Assembly: GCF_008369125.1 (NCBI RefSeq)
Contig: NZ_VOAY01000002.1
Coordinates: 310,001 to 374,000 of the forward strand
Direction: 5' to 3'
Origin: Allopusillimonas sp008369125
Lineage (GTDB): Bacteria; Pseudomonadota; Gammaproteobacteria; Burkholderiales; Burkholderiaceae_B
Length of the DNA stretch: 64,000 nucleotides
The notes under the pieces are model-generated. The model saw only the letters and a program-made list of their open reading frames with translations, ran no database searches and had not been told where the DNA came from. Position numbers and translations under genes: made by a program. Below, piece by piece: positions 52,527 to 62,318 of the stretch; within the stretch, counting starts at the first letter, position 1; each line of letters begins with the position of its first letter.

Positions 52527-53138
52527 CTAGGCGTGCGGCGCCGTCTCACGCATAGAGGGCCGTTCGCCAAACGCCTTTAACCAAGCCGAAAGCTTTGGTC
52601 GGGTGGCGCGCCAGTCGTCGTGAGCAAAACGAAAATCCAGATAGCCCAGGGCGCAGCCTAGCGTGATTACACCGATATCTACGCGGCCATCCACATACGT
52701 TTCCGCGTTTTTTTCAAAGTAATCCAGCGCCTCGTGAATCTTTTTCATTTGCGCCTGCGTCCAACCAGACCACTGGAACTCCTCTGGACGCGCAGCGCCT
52801 TCGTAGCGAGCCAGAATTGCCGCATCCAGAATGCCATCGGCCAGAGACTGTTCGGTAAGCGCACGCCAGCGGGCTGCACCGGTACGCGGGAACATAGCAC
52901 CTTGGCCTAGCTCGTCCAGATATTCGCAGATGACGCGACTGTCGAACAATGCCTGACCATCATCGGTTATAAAAGTGGGCACCTGGCCCAGCGGGTTTAC
53001 AGCGACGATGTTCGCGTCTGTGTTCACCGGGTGCGCAGCACCCGGTAGTTTCTCGATGCGATCCGCAAGGCCTGTTTCGTGGGCCACGACCATACATTTA
53101 CGAGCAAAAGGCGACGTTGCGGCATAAAACATTTTCAT
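52527..53138 (-). CDS. Glutathione S-transferase
   Basis: A 203-residue two-domain protein. The thioredoxin-like N-terminal domain starts MKMFYAATSPFARKCMVV with the catalytic serine region (TSPFARK), contains GQVPTFITDDGQALFDSRVI (the cis-proline and glutathione-binding SR pair), and a helical C-terminal domain follows. ATG 53138 has AGAGGAGCTC upstream; the longer frame from 53228 is not supported. It belongs to the bacterial YibF-like set. Next on the strand is the glutathione-dependent formaldehyde dehydrogenase. Confidence 0.9.
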   Translation of the reverse strand: MKMFYAATSPFARKCMVVAHETGLADRIEKLPGAAHPVNTDANIVAVNPLGQVPTFITDDGQALFDSRVICEYLDELGQGAMFPRTGAARWRALTEQSLADGILDAAILARYEGAARPEEFQWSGWTQAQMKKIHEALDYFEKNAETYVDGRVDIGVITLGCALGYLDFRFAHDDWRATRPKLSAWLKAFGERPSMRETAPHA

Positions 53139-53299
53139 GTAGAGCTCCTCTGAGGCTACTGCAATTAATTTATTCTTCTTGAACAAGCCTGCCCGGCGAC
53201 CCGGCCCAGTGTCAGTGGGGGGTCGCAAAATAACACCAGCCTCGGACAGGCATCATCCATTATGCACTGCATGTTGTTGCCCAAGGTAGCCGCACCGCT

Positions 53300-54427
53300 T
53301 TACTTATCGAAATGGATCACGCTACGAATACTCTTGCCGGCATGCATCAGTTCGAACGCTTCGTTGATCTGATCCAGCCCCATCGTGTGTGTGATGAAGT
53401 CGTCGAGCTTGAACTCACCCTGCATGTACTGCTCCACGATGCCTGGCAGCTCTGAACGGCCCTTAACACCACCAAAGGCAGAGCCACGCCAGACGCGACC
53501 AGTTACCAAATGGAACGGACGGGTTGAGATCTCTTGACCGGCACCGGCGACACCGATGATGACTGACTCTCCCCAGCCCTTGTGACAGCACTCCAGCGCC
53601 GAGCGCATGACGTTGACATTGCCGATACATTCGAACGAGTAGTCAACGCCACCATCGGTCAACTCGACGATCACATCTTGAATCGGCTTGTCGAAGCTCT
53701 TCGGGTTAATGCAATCGGTAGCGCCAAGCTTGCGCGCCAGTTCGAACTTGCTCTCATTGATGTCGATCGCGATGATGCGGCTGGCCTTGGCCATGGTCGC
53801 GCCTATGATGGCCGACAGACCGATGCCACCCATGCCGAAGATGGCCACGGTAGCGCCTTCCTCGACCTTGGCCGTGTTCATCACAGCGCCCATGCCGGTG
53901 GTAACGCCACACCCCAGCAGGCACACTTCTTTTAGCGGCGCATCTTTGTTGACTTTGGCCAGCGAGATTTCGGGCAGCACCGTGTATTCGGAAAACGTCG
54001 AGCAACCCATGTAATGAAAAATCGGCTGGCCGTCTTTGAAGAAGCGCGTGGTGCCGTCCGGCATCAGACCCTTTCCTTGGGTTTCGCGAATTTTCTGGCA
54101 CAGATTGGTTTTGCCTGATTTGCAGAATTTGCACTCACCACACTCGGGCGTGTACAGCGGAATGACGTGATCACCGACCTTAACGCTGGTGACGCCCTCT
54201 CCGACCGACTCCACAATGCCGCCCCCCTCATGACCGAGAATGACAGGAAATATTCCTTCAGGATCATCACCCGACAGCGTGAATGCGTCGGTATGACAGA
54301 CACCTGTGGCAACAATGCGAACACGCACCTCGCCGGCTTGCGGCGGCATCACATCAACTTCTTCGATGGACAGGGCCTGATTTGGCCCCCACGCGATAGC
54401 GGCCTTGGATTTGATCATTTGAGTCAT
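53300..54427 (-). CDS. frmA: S-(hydroxymethyl)glutathione dehydrogenase / class III alcohol dehydrogenase
   Basis: A 375-residue zinc dehydrogenase that oxidises the formaldehyde-glutathione adduct. GVCHTDAFTLSG and GHEGGGIVESVGEGV hold the catalytic zinc ligands; CGECKFCKSGKTNLC is the structural-zinc cluster; FGMGGIGLS is the nucleotide-binding turn. Length and sequence are those of class III enzymes. ATG 54427 (MTQMIKSK) or 54418 are the likely starts. It is divergent from a LysR gene across about 300 bp that is AT-rich and likely holds both promoters. No frmB esterase is adjacent. Confidence 0.95.
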   Translation of the reverse strand: MTQMIKSKAAIAWGPNQALSIEEVDVMPPQAGEVRVRIVATGVCHTDAFTLSGDDPEGIFPVILGHEGGGIVESVGEGVTSVKVGDHVIPLYTPECGECKFCKSGKTNLCQKIRETQGKGLMPDGTTRFFKDGQPIFHYMGCSTFSEYTVLPEISLAKVNKDAPLKEVCLLGCGVTTGMGAVMNTAKVEEGATVAIFGMGGIGLSAIIGATMAKASRIIAIDINESKFELARKLGATDCINPKSFDKPIQDVIVELTDGGVDYSFECIGNVNVMRSALECCHKGWGESVIIGVAGAGQEISTRPFHLVTGRVWRGSAFGGVKGRSELPGIVEQYMQGEFKLDDFITHTMGLDQINEAFELMHAGKSIRSVIHFDK

Positions 54428-54731
54428 AGTTTCTTCTTGATAGGTTGCAATATACGGTGAAGCTGCAGTGGCAGACTCTTGATCTGCACAGTGCAAGCCT
54501 TATTCAGGTAACGGGCAGACGGCCACAGGTATGGACATCGCGATCTCGTCATTTTGAGTAAGTGGAATTAGGGGCATTGAGGCGCTACTGCGCAGCAGTG
54601 GCTTTGTCCGATTATGAGGAGTTTACTATTGATTAAAACAATAACAATACCCCTTATAATAAAAATACTATTTCCATATGGTAACAATAACGGTGTGCCA
54701 AGCGATCGCCGTTTTGGCGCACAAGGAAGGG

Positions 54732-55616
54732 ATGATGTTTGCATGGGTAGGCGTCACAGAATTCGTGGCGGTCGCCGAAACAGAGAGCTTTACGCAGGCC
54801 GCAAAACGGCTGGGTATCTCGACGGCGCAAGTCAGCCGGCAGATCAGTGCCCTGGAGGCCAGGTTGGCAACCAAGCTGTTCTACCGAACCACACGCAAGG
54901 TTTCCGTGACGGAGTCGGGGCAGATCTACTTCCAGCATTGTCGCCAGGTGCTGGACGGCCTGGAGGAGGCCGAGCGCATAGTCACCAACCTTCAGATGGC
55001 TCCACGCGGCAAGCTTAGAATTACTGCACCCGTGACGTATGGCGAAAAAACAATCGCGCCCTTGATCAACGATTTTGTACTTCGTTACCCTGAACTTCAG
55101 GTCGAACTGAACCTGACGAACCTAACCCTAGACTTGGTCGAACAGGGGTATGACATGGCGGTACGCATGGGCACGCTTGAAAATTCCAGCTTGATGGCCA
55201 AGCGGCTGGCCTCAAGAACCCAGTACGTATGTGCTTCGCCCCAGTACCTGGGAAACCGTGGAACCCCACAGTCTTTAATAGATTTAGAAAGTCATAACTG
55301 CCTGCAAGGCAACCATGACTATTGGCGCTTCCAGGAAAACAATAAGACGAGAAATCTTCGCATCAAGGGCAGCCTTGTTTGCGGTAGCGGTTGGGCATTA
55401 CTCGACGCGGCCCTAAAAGGCGTGGGCATTGTGCAACTTCCAGACTATTACGTGCAACCATCCCTAGACTCGGGGCAATTGATTGCGGTGCTGACACAGT
55501 ACCAGCAGCCAGATGAGGGCATTTGGGCGGTCTACCCGCACAATCGCCACCTTTCACCAAAAGTGCGATTTCTGCTTGACCATCTGACACAAAGCCTTGC
55601 CAGCACCGATAATTGA
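54732..55616 (+). CDS. LysR-family transcriptional regulator
   Basis: A 294-residue LysR protein. The winged helix has ESFTQAAKRLGISTAQVSRQ; the effector domain (RKLRITAPVTYG-type RGKLRITAPVTYGE) is full length and ends near HLTQSLAST. MMFAWVGVTEF from ATG 54732 follows GGAAGG; the longer frame from 54678 is less likely. It probably regulates the divergent frmA gene; the promoter-rich AT sequence at 54640-54680 suits a LysR site. Confidence 0.9.
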   Translation: MMFAWVGVTEFVAVAETESFTQAAKRLGISTAQVSRQISALEARLATKLFYRTTRKVSVTESGQIYFQHCRQVLDGLEEAERIVTNLQMAPRGKLRITAPVTYGEKTIAPLINDFVLRYPELQVELNLTNLTLDLVEQGYDMAVRMGTLENSSLMAKRLASRTQYVCASPQYLGNRGTPQSLIDLESHNCLQGNHDYWRFQENNKTRNLRIKGSLVCGSGWALLDAALKGVGIVQLPDYYVQPSLDSGQLIAVLTQYQQPDEGIWAVYPHNRHLSPKVRFLLDHLTQSLASTDN

Positions 55617-55650
55617 TTGGATCGAATCAACCCGTTGCTGATAGTGTCTA

Positions 55651-55680
55651 AACGGCCACTAACGGACGTTGATGGCCGTT
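55651..55680 (+). terminator. Nested hairpin 35 bp after LysR stop
   Basis: AACGGCCA and TGGCCGTT form an 8-bp stem with an inner AACG/CGTT pair, giving a stable 30-base structure. There is no long T run after it, so termination is likely but not certain. Confidence 0.45.
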
Positions 55681-55786
55681 GTGTTACGTCCAGGCTCAGG
55701 AGCGCTGCGCAGCTTGATAGAGCGCCTCCTTAGGCCACAGTGTCAGGGCGTGACTGGTGAGTGACCTAAGGAAGACTTCAAAGCAT

Positions 55787-56581
55787 TTAGCGTCCACCGG
55801 CCTCACGGCGTAGAGTCGGCAAACCGACGCCCGCTGCATCGAACCCGCCGTCGACGGCGAGCACTTGGCCATTCACATAGCTGGCGCCCGGTGTACACAA
55901 AAAACCGACCGCCGACGCAATTTCTTCCATAGTGCCATAGCGACCGAGCGGAATACTGTCGTAATAGTCGGCCCGGATTGCTGCCGAATGGACTTGCTTG
56001 GCCATTTCGGTTTCGACAGGTCCTGGCGCGATTGCGTTGACCCGGATTCCCATGGTTCCGAATTCAACCGCCTGTTGACGCGTAAGGTGGATGAGCGCGG
56101 CCTTACTGGTGCCATAGGCAACGCGCAAGGTGCTGGCGCGCAATCCCGAGATCGACGCGATGTTGACGATTGAACCGCCGCCGTTCTTTAACATCACGGG
56201 TACGCAGGCTTGCGAGCAAAGGAAGGCGCCATCCAGATTTGTCGCCATCACGTAGCGCCACTCTTCGAATGAGGTCGTGCCCAACGTCTTGAACACAGCA
56301 ACGCCGGCATTGTTCACCAGCGCATCGATGCGGCCAAAGTGCGCCTCGACCCGTGCCATGGTCTCTTGCACTTGCTCGGGGTTCGACACGTCACAGGGCA
56401 GCGCAAGTACGCGCTTGTCACCTTGATATTCGAGTGCGGCTTTTGAGAGTTCGTCGGCATCGATGTCGAGCATAGCCACCTGGTGGCCGTGAGCCAGAAA
56501 CCATCGAATGGTTGCGAGCCCGATGCCGCGCGCGGCGCCAGTTACGACGCTGACCGGTAGAGAAGAGTTAGAAATTGTCAT
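55787..56581 (-). CDS. Short-chain dehydrogenase/reductase
   Basis: A 264-residue SDR with VTGAARGIGLATIRWFLAHG at the N terminus, NNAGVAVFKTLG in the middle, and the catalytic YGTSKAALIHLTRQ. The tail (YVNGQVLAVDGGFDAAGVG) is complete. It has 3-oxoacyl-ACP reductase or sugar-dehydrogenase character. The ATG at 56581 lies 57 bp from a fragment of a second SDR. Confidence 0.92.
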   Translation of the reverse strand: MTISNSSLPVSVVTGAARGIGLATIRWFLAHGHQVAMLDIDADELSKAALEYQGDKRVLALPCDVSNPEQVQETMARVEAHFGRIDALVNNAGVAVFKTLGTTSFEEWRYVMATNLDGAFLCSQACVPVMLKNGGGSIVNIASISGLRASTLRVAYGTSKAALIHLTRQQAVEFGTMGIRVNAIAPGPVETEMAKQVHSAAIRADYYDSIPLGRYGTMEEIASAVGFLCTPGASYVNGQVLAVDGGFDAAGVGLPTLRREAGGR

Positions 56582-56637
56582 ATTAAATTTTGAAGATATT
56601 TAAGACGGTTGTAGATAGTCAGGGTTTGCGCCGCAAT

Positions 56638-56766
56638 TCAAAGCAAGGCAGCTAAACCCATAGCCGCCCCAATACCCATCGCGCCACCCGTTACAAGTGC
56701 TACGCATCTGTTCTCCAGACCATGGAAGGCAATTGTATCTGGCGACGTGTCAAGTTCTTGCTTCAT
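56638..56766 (-). pseudogene. SDR N-terminal remnant
   Basis: A 42-residue frame (ATG at 56764-56766): CVALVTGGAMGIGAAMGLAA is a recognisable SDR nucleotide-binding motif, then it stops. No continuation exists downstream. It is a truncated SDR, distinct from the intact one below it. Confidence 0.65.
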
Positions 56767-56968
56767 CTTGATTTAACCTTAATGTGGCATCTTACGCTCA
56801 TTGGAAACAGGGGGCTGGTGCGATAGCAGAACTCATCAGAGCGCGATGTATGACTTCCAAAGACGGCCTAATATTGCCCGGACCGGCCACACAGATGAAC
56901 TCATAGCTCCTGTTCAATGGGGTTCCCTGACACAGTAGCTATCGTTGATCCGACGTTGACGACGGGCT

Positions 56969-57304
56969 CTAACCGGCCAGCTTATCGGCTGCGTCCTGTA
57001 GCCCGATGAGGATGCTGTCAGCTACATGTGTGGGGAAACTCTCTGGCAACTGTGCACGGACCGTGCGCACGACTTCAGGGGTTTGTGCCACTATATCGTC
57101 CAGAAACGCCTTGGTCCCGCGGCCATCCAGAGCCACGACGCCATGCTCTGCTCCTACAGACAACCAATGACGACGCACAATGTCTCGCATGACCCAGTGC
57201 GCGTTCTTTGAACGCACCGCCATTGCCATCTTCGCCTTGAATGGGGATAACTGGTTTACACCTGTACCTATGACCGGGTAGGCAGACAGCACGTCGTATA
57301 CCTC
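56969..57304 (-). pseudogene. hipA: HipA C-terminal fragment
   Basis: The fragment reads VYDVLSAYPVIGTGVNQLSP, then FKAKMAMAVRSKNAHWVMRD, and ends ADSILIGLQDAADKLAG, which match the C-terminal part of HipA-type kinase toxins. The N-terminal kinase region is missing and no hipB is nearby. The open frame continues upstream to about 57412, but this part does not look like HipA. It is a remnant of a toxin-antitoxin locus. Confidence 0.75.
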
Positions 57305-57459
57305 TTGAGCGCTCTCGGGTGGGACGTTGTCAGGGAGTACTTGCAGTGCACCCTGATCAAGAGACGGTGGTCGACCGGCGATAGCTTCGAGACGACTTTG
57401 GCCCTCTGTGTTTGGCTACGCAGGGCTATAAGCGGCCACGAATTGAAGAAAGCTGTTCG

Positions 57460-58170
57460 TCAGGAAAGCAAGGTGTCAGCGAGTGCAGTAATGGTGCGGG
57501 CGTGCAGGGTGTTGGCCGGATGGGGGCTCACATCCTTAAGCATATCAGTACCGAATTCGGTGGGCCGCTCAATATACGCCGTGAGCAAACCGCATTCTCG
57601 TGCCGCATCCAGATCATCTTGATGTGCTGCGACCAGCATCACTTGATCAGGTCTCACATCAAAAATACCTGCCACACCAAGGTAAGTTTTTGGATCAGGC
57701 TTGTATGCTTTGAATACCTCGGCCGATAAGACGCAGTCCCAGTTTAAGTTGGCTGCTTTTGCCATGTTGACCAGCAAATTAATGTTGCCGTTCGACAAAG
57801 TTGTGGTGATGTAGCGTGTTTTTAGGCGTGTAATCCCCTGCGCCGAATCAGGCCATGCCTGAAGCCGGTGCCAGGCCTTATTCAATTGATGCCTCTGCGA
57901 TTCGTCCAATTCTGACATGCCAAACTCTATAAGAATGTCGTCAAGAATCATTCGGTGCAGATCGTCGATACGCGTCCATGGCAATTCGCCAGCCCTCACA
58001 CGCTGCATGGTGGGCTGATAGCCTGCCCGCCATGCTCTTGCGAATACGCGCCCGTCAATTCTTGGGTTTAGCTGCTCTATTTCTGATGCGATTGAGCTAC
58101 ACCAGTCCACCACAGTGCCAAACACATCAAAAGCAAGCACACGGACATCTTTTAGACGTTCGTCGGTCAT
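57460..58170 (-). CDS. HAD-superfamily haloacid dehalogenase-like protein (type II)
   Basis: A 236-residue protein of the L-2-haloacid dehalogenase type. AFDVFGTVVDW holds the nucleophile aspartate (residue 15), TTTLSNGN the second motif, KAYKPDPKTYLG the conserved lysine, and AAHQDDLDAARECGL the acidic motif. Family members hydrolyse short-chain 2-haloacids or phosphate esters. The start at ATG 58170 (MTDERLKD) is good. Confidence 0.9.
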   Translation of the reverse strand: MTDERLKDVRVLAFDVFGTVVDWCSSIASEIEQLNPRIDGRVFARAWRAGYQPTMQRVRAGELPWTRIDDLHRMILDDILIEFGMSELDESQRHQLNKAWHRLQAWPDSAQGITRLKTRYITTTLSNGNINLLVNMAKAANLNWDCVLSAEVFKAYKPDPKTYLGVAGIFDVRPDQVMLVAAHQDDLDAARECGLLTAYIERPTEFGTDMLKDVSPHPANTLHARTITALADTLLS

Positions 58171-58417
58171 AGTGGTGTCCTTAACTAATTCGGTTTATCA
58201 ATGCCCTACCGACCTTTTGCATAGCGAGCAGGCAGACGGCCGCTTAGCGTGGGAGAGCGACTGTAAGGTGGCTGTGGGCATAAAAAAAGTGAATGATATA
58301 AGCTGACCGAGCTACTTCTACTGTGGATGGCAGCAAGGCCATGTTCGGCCAGATGCGACCACTGAGCGTCGAAAACATTCAACCCGAAGAACGACGTCTC
58401 AGTGTGCCGGCAAAGGT

Positions 58418-58846
58418 TTACTTGGGCTGCGTCATCTTTTTGATTTCTTGCATATTTTGAGCGGCCCGCTCCATAATGATGGCCATGGCATCGGCTTGTG
58501 ATTTTTGTGCAATGTCGGCCAAACCTTTCATATCAGTTAACGCCTTTTCATAAGCCTTGCGCGCCATTTCAGTCTGCTGGGCCGGGTCGGACATGCCCGA
58601 AGCACCCGCACTCTGAAAGCCTTGCATCGCCTGCTGCAGCATTTCAGTCTGCTTATTGGCTAGCGCCTGCATGCCTTCATAAACCGCTTTATTCGCCTGA
58701 ACCAATGACTCGACATCTTGACGCCGCGCATCGGCAATCGCTGACATGTCAACGCCTGGTATTTTGAATTGCTCTAGCATTTTGGTGAGCTCACCAAATG
58801 GATTGGCCCCTGCTGCGCCAGTGTAATTGGTTGAGTTTTGGGACAT
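58418..58846 (-). CDS. phaP: Phasin family protein
   Basis: A 142-residue helical, coiled-coil-like protein. MLEQFKIPGVDMSAIADARRQ, then QANKAVYEGMQALANKQ are characteristic of the PhaP-type phasin family that coats polyhydroxyalkanoate granules. AAGGAGATAGCCC precedes the ATG. No PHA synthase is in this window, as phasins are often encoded apart. Confidence 0.9.
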   Translation of the reverse strand: MSQNSTNYTGAAGANPFGELTKMLEQFKIPGVDMSAIADARRQDVESLVQANKAVYEGMQALANKQTEMLQQAMQGFQSAGASGMSDPAQQTEMARKAYEKALTDMKGLADIAQKSQADAMAIIMERAAQNMQEIKKMTQPK

Positions 58847-59003
58847 GGGCTATCTCCTTCATGGCAGTTACGGTGTGTCTAGCATACTGTGCTATTGCCA
58901 ATATTGCCAAAAATTGTGTTTTGGGCACATTGCCACTGCAGACCCGACGTAACGCGTTATGCCGCACAGGCAGTAGGCCTGGACCGTGATACCGGCTCAA
59001 TGA

Positions 59004-59198
59004 GCCCTCAGTGAGCTGGCAAAGAAAAGCGACAAAGTAGAACCGGCCGCCGATTTGACCGACCCCGTCATCGAAGGCAAACGAGCAGGCTTCATCGTCA
59101 TCGCCCGTGACGTGCTTGACGTCGATGTAGAGTCTTTAAAGGACTTCCAGGTGCTAAACACATATTTTGCGGAGAAAAAGGTGTATAGCGCACAATAA
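59004..59198 (+). pseudogene. Amidohydrolase (YtcJ-like) C-terminal fragment
   Basis: An open stretch without a start codon reads PVIEGKRAGFIVIARDVLDV, then SLKDFQVLNTYFAEKKVYSA and a stop. This is the usual C-terminal tail of YtcJ-like metal-dependent amidohydrolases (EGKRADFIVL.. VYxG). The catalytic part is absent. The rest of the 58847-59422 gap shows no other gene. Confidence 0.65.
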
Positions 59199-59422
59199 GC
59201 AGCTTATGATTTCAACTGGCTTTGTGACGATGAACACGAGCGTTTGCCCGACAGCCCAAAACCAGTCTGCGTCGTCGTGTGTTATCAATGGCAGTCTCAC
59301 TCCCATTGATGAGAGTCTTTCTGCCTGCCATGTCCGTCGTCCTAAAGACACCACGAAAACAGCATGTACGTAAAATGGGGAGGCTTTTCTATGCGTGAAT
59401 TTGGCCCTTCTCGGGCATGGTT

Positions 59423-60577
59423 ATGACACAAGCTTCCAATTCTGATTTTTTCGCCTTAAATACGCGCAGCACGCCCAGCCGCTTACACTTGCAAGGCGAC
59501 TGGACGCTTGACAACTATACGGTGCTGGGACAGAAAATCGAGCGATTCCGGGCACAGCATGCCAACATAGGTTCTCTATCAGCCGACCACATCGACGCCG
59601 GAGGCATTACGGCTCTGGATACGGCCGGTGCCTCACGCCTGGTTGAATTGCTGGGGTCTGACGAAGCACTTAATGGCCTGCTCGCCACTTTGCCCGCCGA
59701 GCGCGGTGCGCTTTTGCAGGCGGTTGCGGCTACAAAGACCGCGGCTGGCACTAAACCCCCAGCAGCCAAATCGTCCCTCGCAACAGAGTTGTTGGGGCGT
59801 ATTGGGCTTAGCATGGAGCGGCTATGGAAGCAGAGTGGCATGTTGCTGGGGTTCATGGGGCTTACGCTCGAAGCGCTGGTCCGAAACAGTATTCATCCGA
59901 GCCGCTGGCGCATGACGTCGGTGGCCGCACAAATCGAAGAAACCGGGCTAAATGCCGTCCCCATTGTGGCGCTGCTTACCTTTATGGTGGGCGCGGTGAT
60001 TGCGTTTCTGGGCGCAACAGTACTGGCTGACTTCGGCGCTACCATTTACACCGTCAATCTGGTCGCTTTTTCGTTTCTGCGTGAGTTTGCCGTATTGCTC
60101 ACCGCTATCCTGATGGCGGGACGAACCGCCAGCGCCTTCACCGCACAGCTAGGCTCCATGAAGGCCAATGAAGAAATCGACGCAATTCGCATGTTGGGGC
60201 TAAATCCGATCGACGTGTTGGTGTTGCCACGCATACTTGCCTTACTGGTGTCGATGCCACTATTAACCTTTATCGGGATGATTTCAGGCATATTGGGCGG
60301 GGCCTTGGTCTGTGCCGTGGCGCTCAACATCACGCCAACCATGTTCTTTTCTATATTTAAAGAAGGCATTGAGCTAAGGCATTTTCTGCTTGGTATGGTC
60401 AAAGCGCCGATTTTCGCCTACGTCATTGCGATCATCGGCTGCCTGGAAGGCTTCAAAGTATCTGGTAGTGCTCAGTCAGTGGGTGAACACACCACCTCTG
60501 CTGTGGTGCAGACGATTTTTATCGTTATCTTGCTTGACGCGCTGGCAGCATTATTCTTCATGGAGATGGGATGGTGA
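59423..60577 (+). CDS. mlaE: MlaE-type ABC permease with N-terminal STAS-like region
   Basis: A 384-residue protein: about 110 residues in a STAS-like pattern (LDNYTVLGQKIERF, then SLSADHIDAGGITALDTAGA) followed by an MlaE/YrbE-type permease (NAVPIVALLTFMVGAVIAFL, GRTASAFTAQLGSMKANEEI, GFNPID-type GLNPIDVLVLPR). Such fused MlaE proteins are common in phospholipid/sterol transport systems. It is the first gene of an mlaE-mlaF-mlaD-lipoprotein set. ATG 59423 (MTQASN) is preferred over 59417. Confidence 0.9.
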   Translation: MTQASNSDFFALNTRSTPSRLHLQGDWTLDNYTVLGQKIERFRAQHANIGSLSADHIDAGGITALDTAGASRLVELLGSDEALNGLLATLPAERGALLQAVAATKTAAGTKPPAAKSSLATELLGRIGLSMERLWKQSGMLLGFMGLTLEALVRNSIHPSRWRMTSVAAQIEETGLNAVPIVALLTFMVGAVIAFLGATVLADFGATIYTVNLVAFSFLREFAVLLTAILMAGRTASAFTAQLGSMKANEEIDAIRMLGLNPIDVLVLPRILALLVSMPLLTFIGMISGILGGALVCAVALNITPTMFFSIFKEGIELRHFLLGMVKAPIFAYVIAIIGCLEGFKVSGSAQSVGEHTTSAVVQTIFIVILLDALAALFFMEMGW

Positions 60578-61380
60578 CCTCCCCTGCGTCAGTAAGCCGC
60601 GAAGCGATTATCCAGGTGCGCAATTTGACCAATCAGTTTGGCACGCACGTGGTGCACAAAGACTTAAACCTGGATGTATACCGCAAAGAGATTCTCGGCG
60701 TGGTGGGAGGCTCGGGCAGCGGAAAGTCGGTACTGCTACGTTCTATCGTTGGGTTGCAAAAGCCAACACAAGGCACGGTGCATATTTTCGGCGAAGACGC
60801 GCTTACGATGACGCCGGAGCAACGCTCAAGGATGGAGCGCCGTTTTGGCGTGCTGTTTCAGCGTGGGGCGTTGTTTTCTTCGCTAACCGTCACAGAAAAC
60901 ATCGCCATGCCCTTAATCGAACATGCCGGGCTAAGCCGGACCGAGGCCGAGCATTTGGCTGGCGTAAAGATTGCGCTTGCCGGGTTACCTGCCGCAGCCG
61001 GCGATCAGTACCCTGCTTCTTTATCAGGGGGTATGGTCAAACGCGCCGCTTTGGCCCGCGCATTGGCCCTGGATCCTGAAATACTTTTTCTGGATGAGCC
61101 CACCGCAGGGTTGGACCCCATCGGCGCGGGCGCATTCGATCAATTGATTCTTACTTTGCGCAATGCGCTGGGGCTCACCGTGTTTCTTGTCACTCATGAC
61201 CTTGACACGCTTTACACCATTTGCGACCGTGTAGCGGTGCTTTCGGATAAAAAGGTTCTCGTGGCTGACACTCTGCCGGTCGTTGAAGACACCCAGGACG
61301 CTTGGGTACATGATTATTTTCACGGGCCACGCGGACGCGCCGCGAGCAAGGCCATTAACGCGGCTCGGGAGGTTAAATAA
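60571..61380 (+). CDS. mlaF: MlaF-type ABC transporter ATP-binding protein
   Basis: A 269-residue ATPase with Walker A GGSGSGKSV, signature ASLSGGMVKRAALARAL, Walker B ILFLDEPTAGLDPIG and the switch histidine in LVTHDLDTL. Motifs and the partner genes identify the MlaF type. It overlaps the stop of mlaE by 7 bp. It powers lipid movement between the inner membrane and periplasm. Confidence 0.93.
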   Translation: MVTSPASVSREAIIQVRNLTNQFGTHVVHKDLNLDVYRKEILGVVGGSGSGKSVLLRSIVGLQKPTQGTVHIFGEDALTMTPEQRSRMERRFGVLFQRGALFSSLTVTENIAMPLIEHAGLSRTEAEHLAGVKIALAGLPAAAGDQYPASLSGGMVKRAALARALALDPEILFLDEPTAGLDPIGAGAFDQLILTLRNALGLTVFLVTHDLDTLYTICDRVAVLSDKKVLVADTLPVVEDTQDAWVHDYFHGPRGRAASKAINAAREVK

Positions 61381-62318
61381 TGGAACCACGCGCCCATCAT
61401 GTGTTGATTGGTCTTTTCACGCTCATTGTCACCGGCGCCGCGTTGGTGTTCGCCTTATGGTTAGGCAAATCGTATAAAGACGTAGACCTGCGAAATTACA
61501 CCGTAATTTTTAATGAAACCGTACGCGGTTTGACCAAAGGCAGTGCCGTTCAGTACAGCGGCATAAAAGTAGGCGACGTAACCGAACTGTCGCTAGACCC
61601 CCAAGACCCCAGCAAAGTACGGGCACGCATCCGCATTGACAGCAATATCCCAATTCATCAAGATACACGCGCCAAACTTGTGTTGACCGGTATCACGGGC
61701 ACTGTCGTTATAGAGTTGCGTGGCGGGACGCCCGACAGCCTGCCTCTGGTTGCCGAGGGCGGGCAAGACCCAATTATTGTGGCGACACCTTCAGCCATAA
61801 GCCAATTGCTAGCCAATAGCGATAACCTGTCGACAAACCTTACCGAACTGGTGATGAACGCCAAGGCTATTTTGTCTCCAGAGACTGCGCAAAGTCTGAA
61901 CAGCACATTGGCGTCACTTGAACAGGTAGCTAATGCGATGGCCGAGCAGAAAGATGACGTTTCCGCTTTGTTGAAATCTTTGACTGCCGCGAGCAAGCAA
62001 GCCACAGTGGCGCTGCAGCAAGCATCCGATTTGGTCCGCACTACCGACGGCCTGGTAAAAAACCAGGGAGCCGGCGCGCTTAGTAGTGCACAGCGAGCCA
62101 TGGTCTCGCTGGAGAAAACCACCGCCAGCATTAATGAAATAGTGCGCAAAAATAAAAGTGCGATCAATGGTGGTATGCAAGGCTTAAGCGAGATTGGGCC
62201 GGCGCTGCAAGAATTGCGTAATACGCTTGCCTCCATGCACACCATGATTCGCCGTTTGGAAGAAAACCCGGCAAATTATCTGTTGGGTCGCGAAAAAATC
62301 CAGGAGTTTCGACCATGA
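61380..62318 (+). CDS. mlaD: MCE-family protein (MlaD/PqiB type)
   Basis: A 312-residue protein with one N-terminal membrane helix (LIGLFTLIVTGAALVFALWL) and an MCE domain: VRGLTKGSAVQYSGIKVGDV and KLVLTGITGTVVIELRGG, residues 35-115. A long C-terminal helix/coiled coil follows (QATVALQQASDLVRTTDG). The start overlaps the mlaF stop by one base. It carries lipid between membranes together with mlaE and mlaF. Confidence 0.92.
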   Translation: MEPRAHHVLIGLFTLIVTGAALVFALWLGKSYKDVDLRNYTVIFNETVRGLTKGSAVQYSGIKVGDVTELSLDPQDPSKVRARIRIDSNIPIHQDTRAKLVLTGITGTVVIELRGGTPDSLPLVAEGGQDPIIVATPSAISQLLANSDNLSTNLTELVMNAKAILSPETAQSLNSTLASLEQVANAMAEQKDDVSALLKSLTAASKQATVALQQASDLVRTTDGLVKNQGAGALSSAQRAMVSLEKTTASINEIVRKNKSAINGGMQGLSEIGPALQELRNTLASMHTMIRRLEENPANYLLGREKIQEFRP

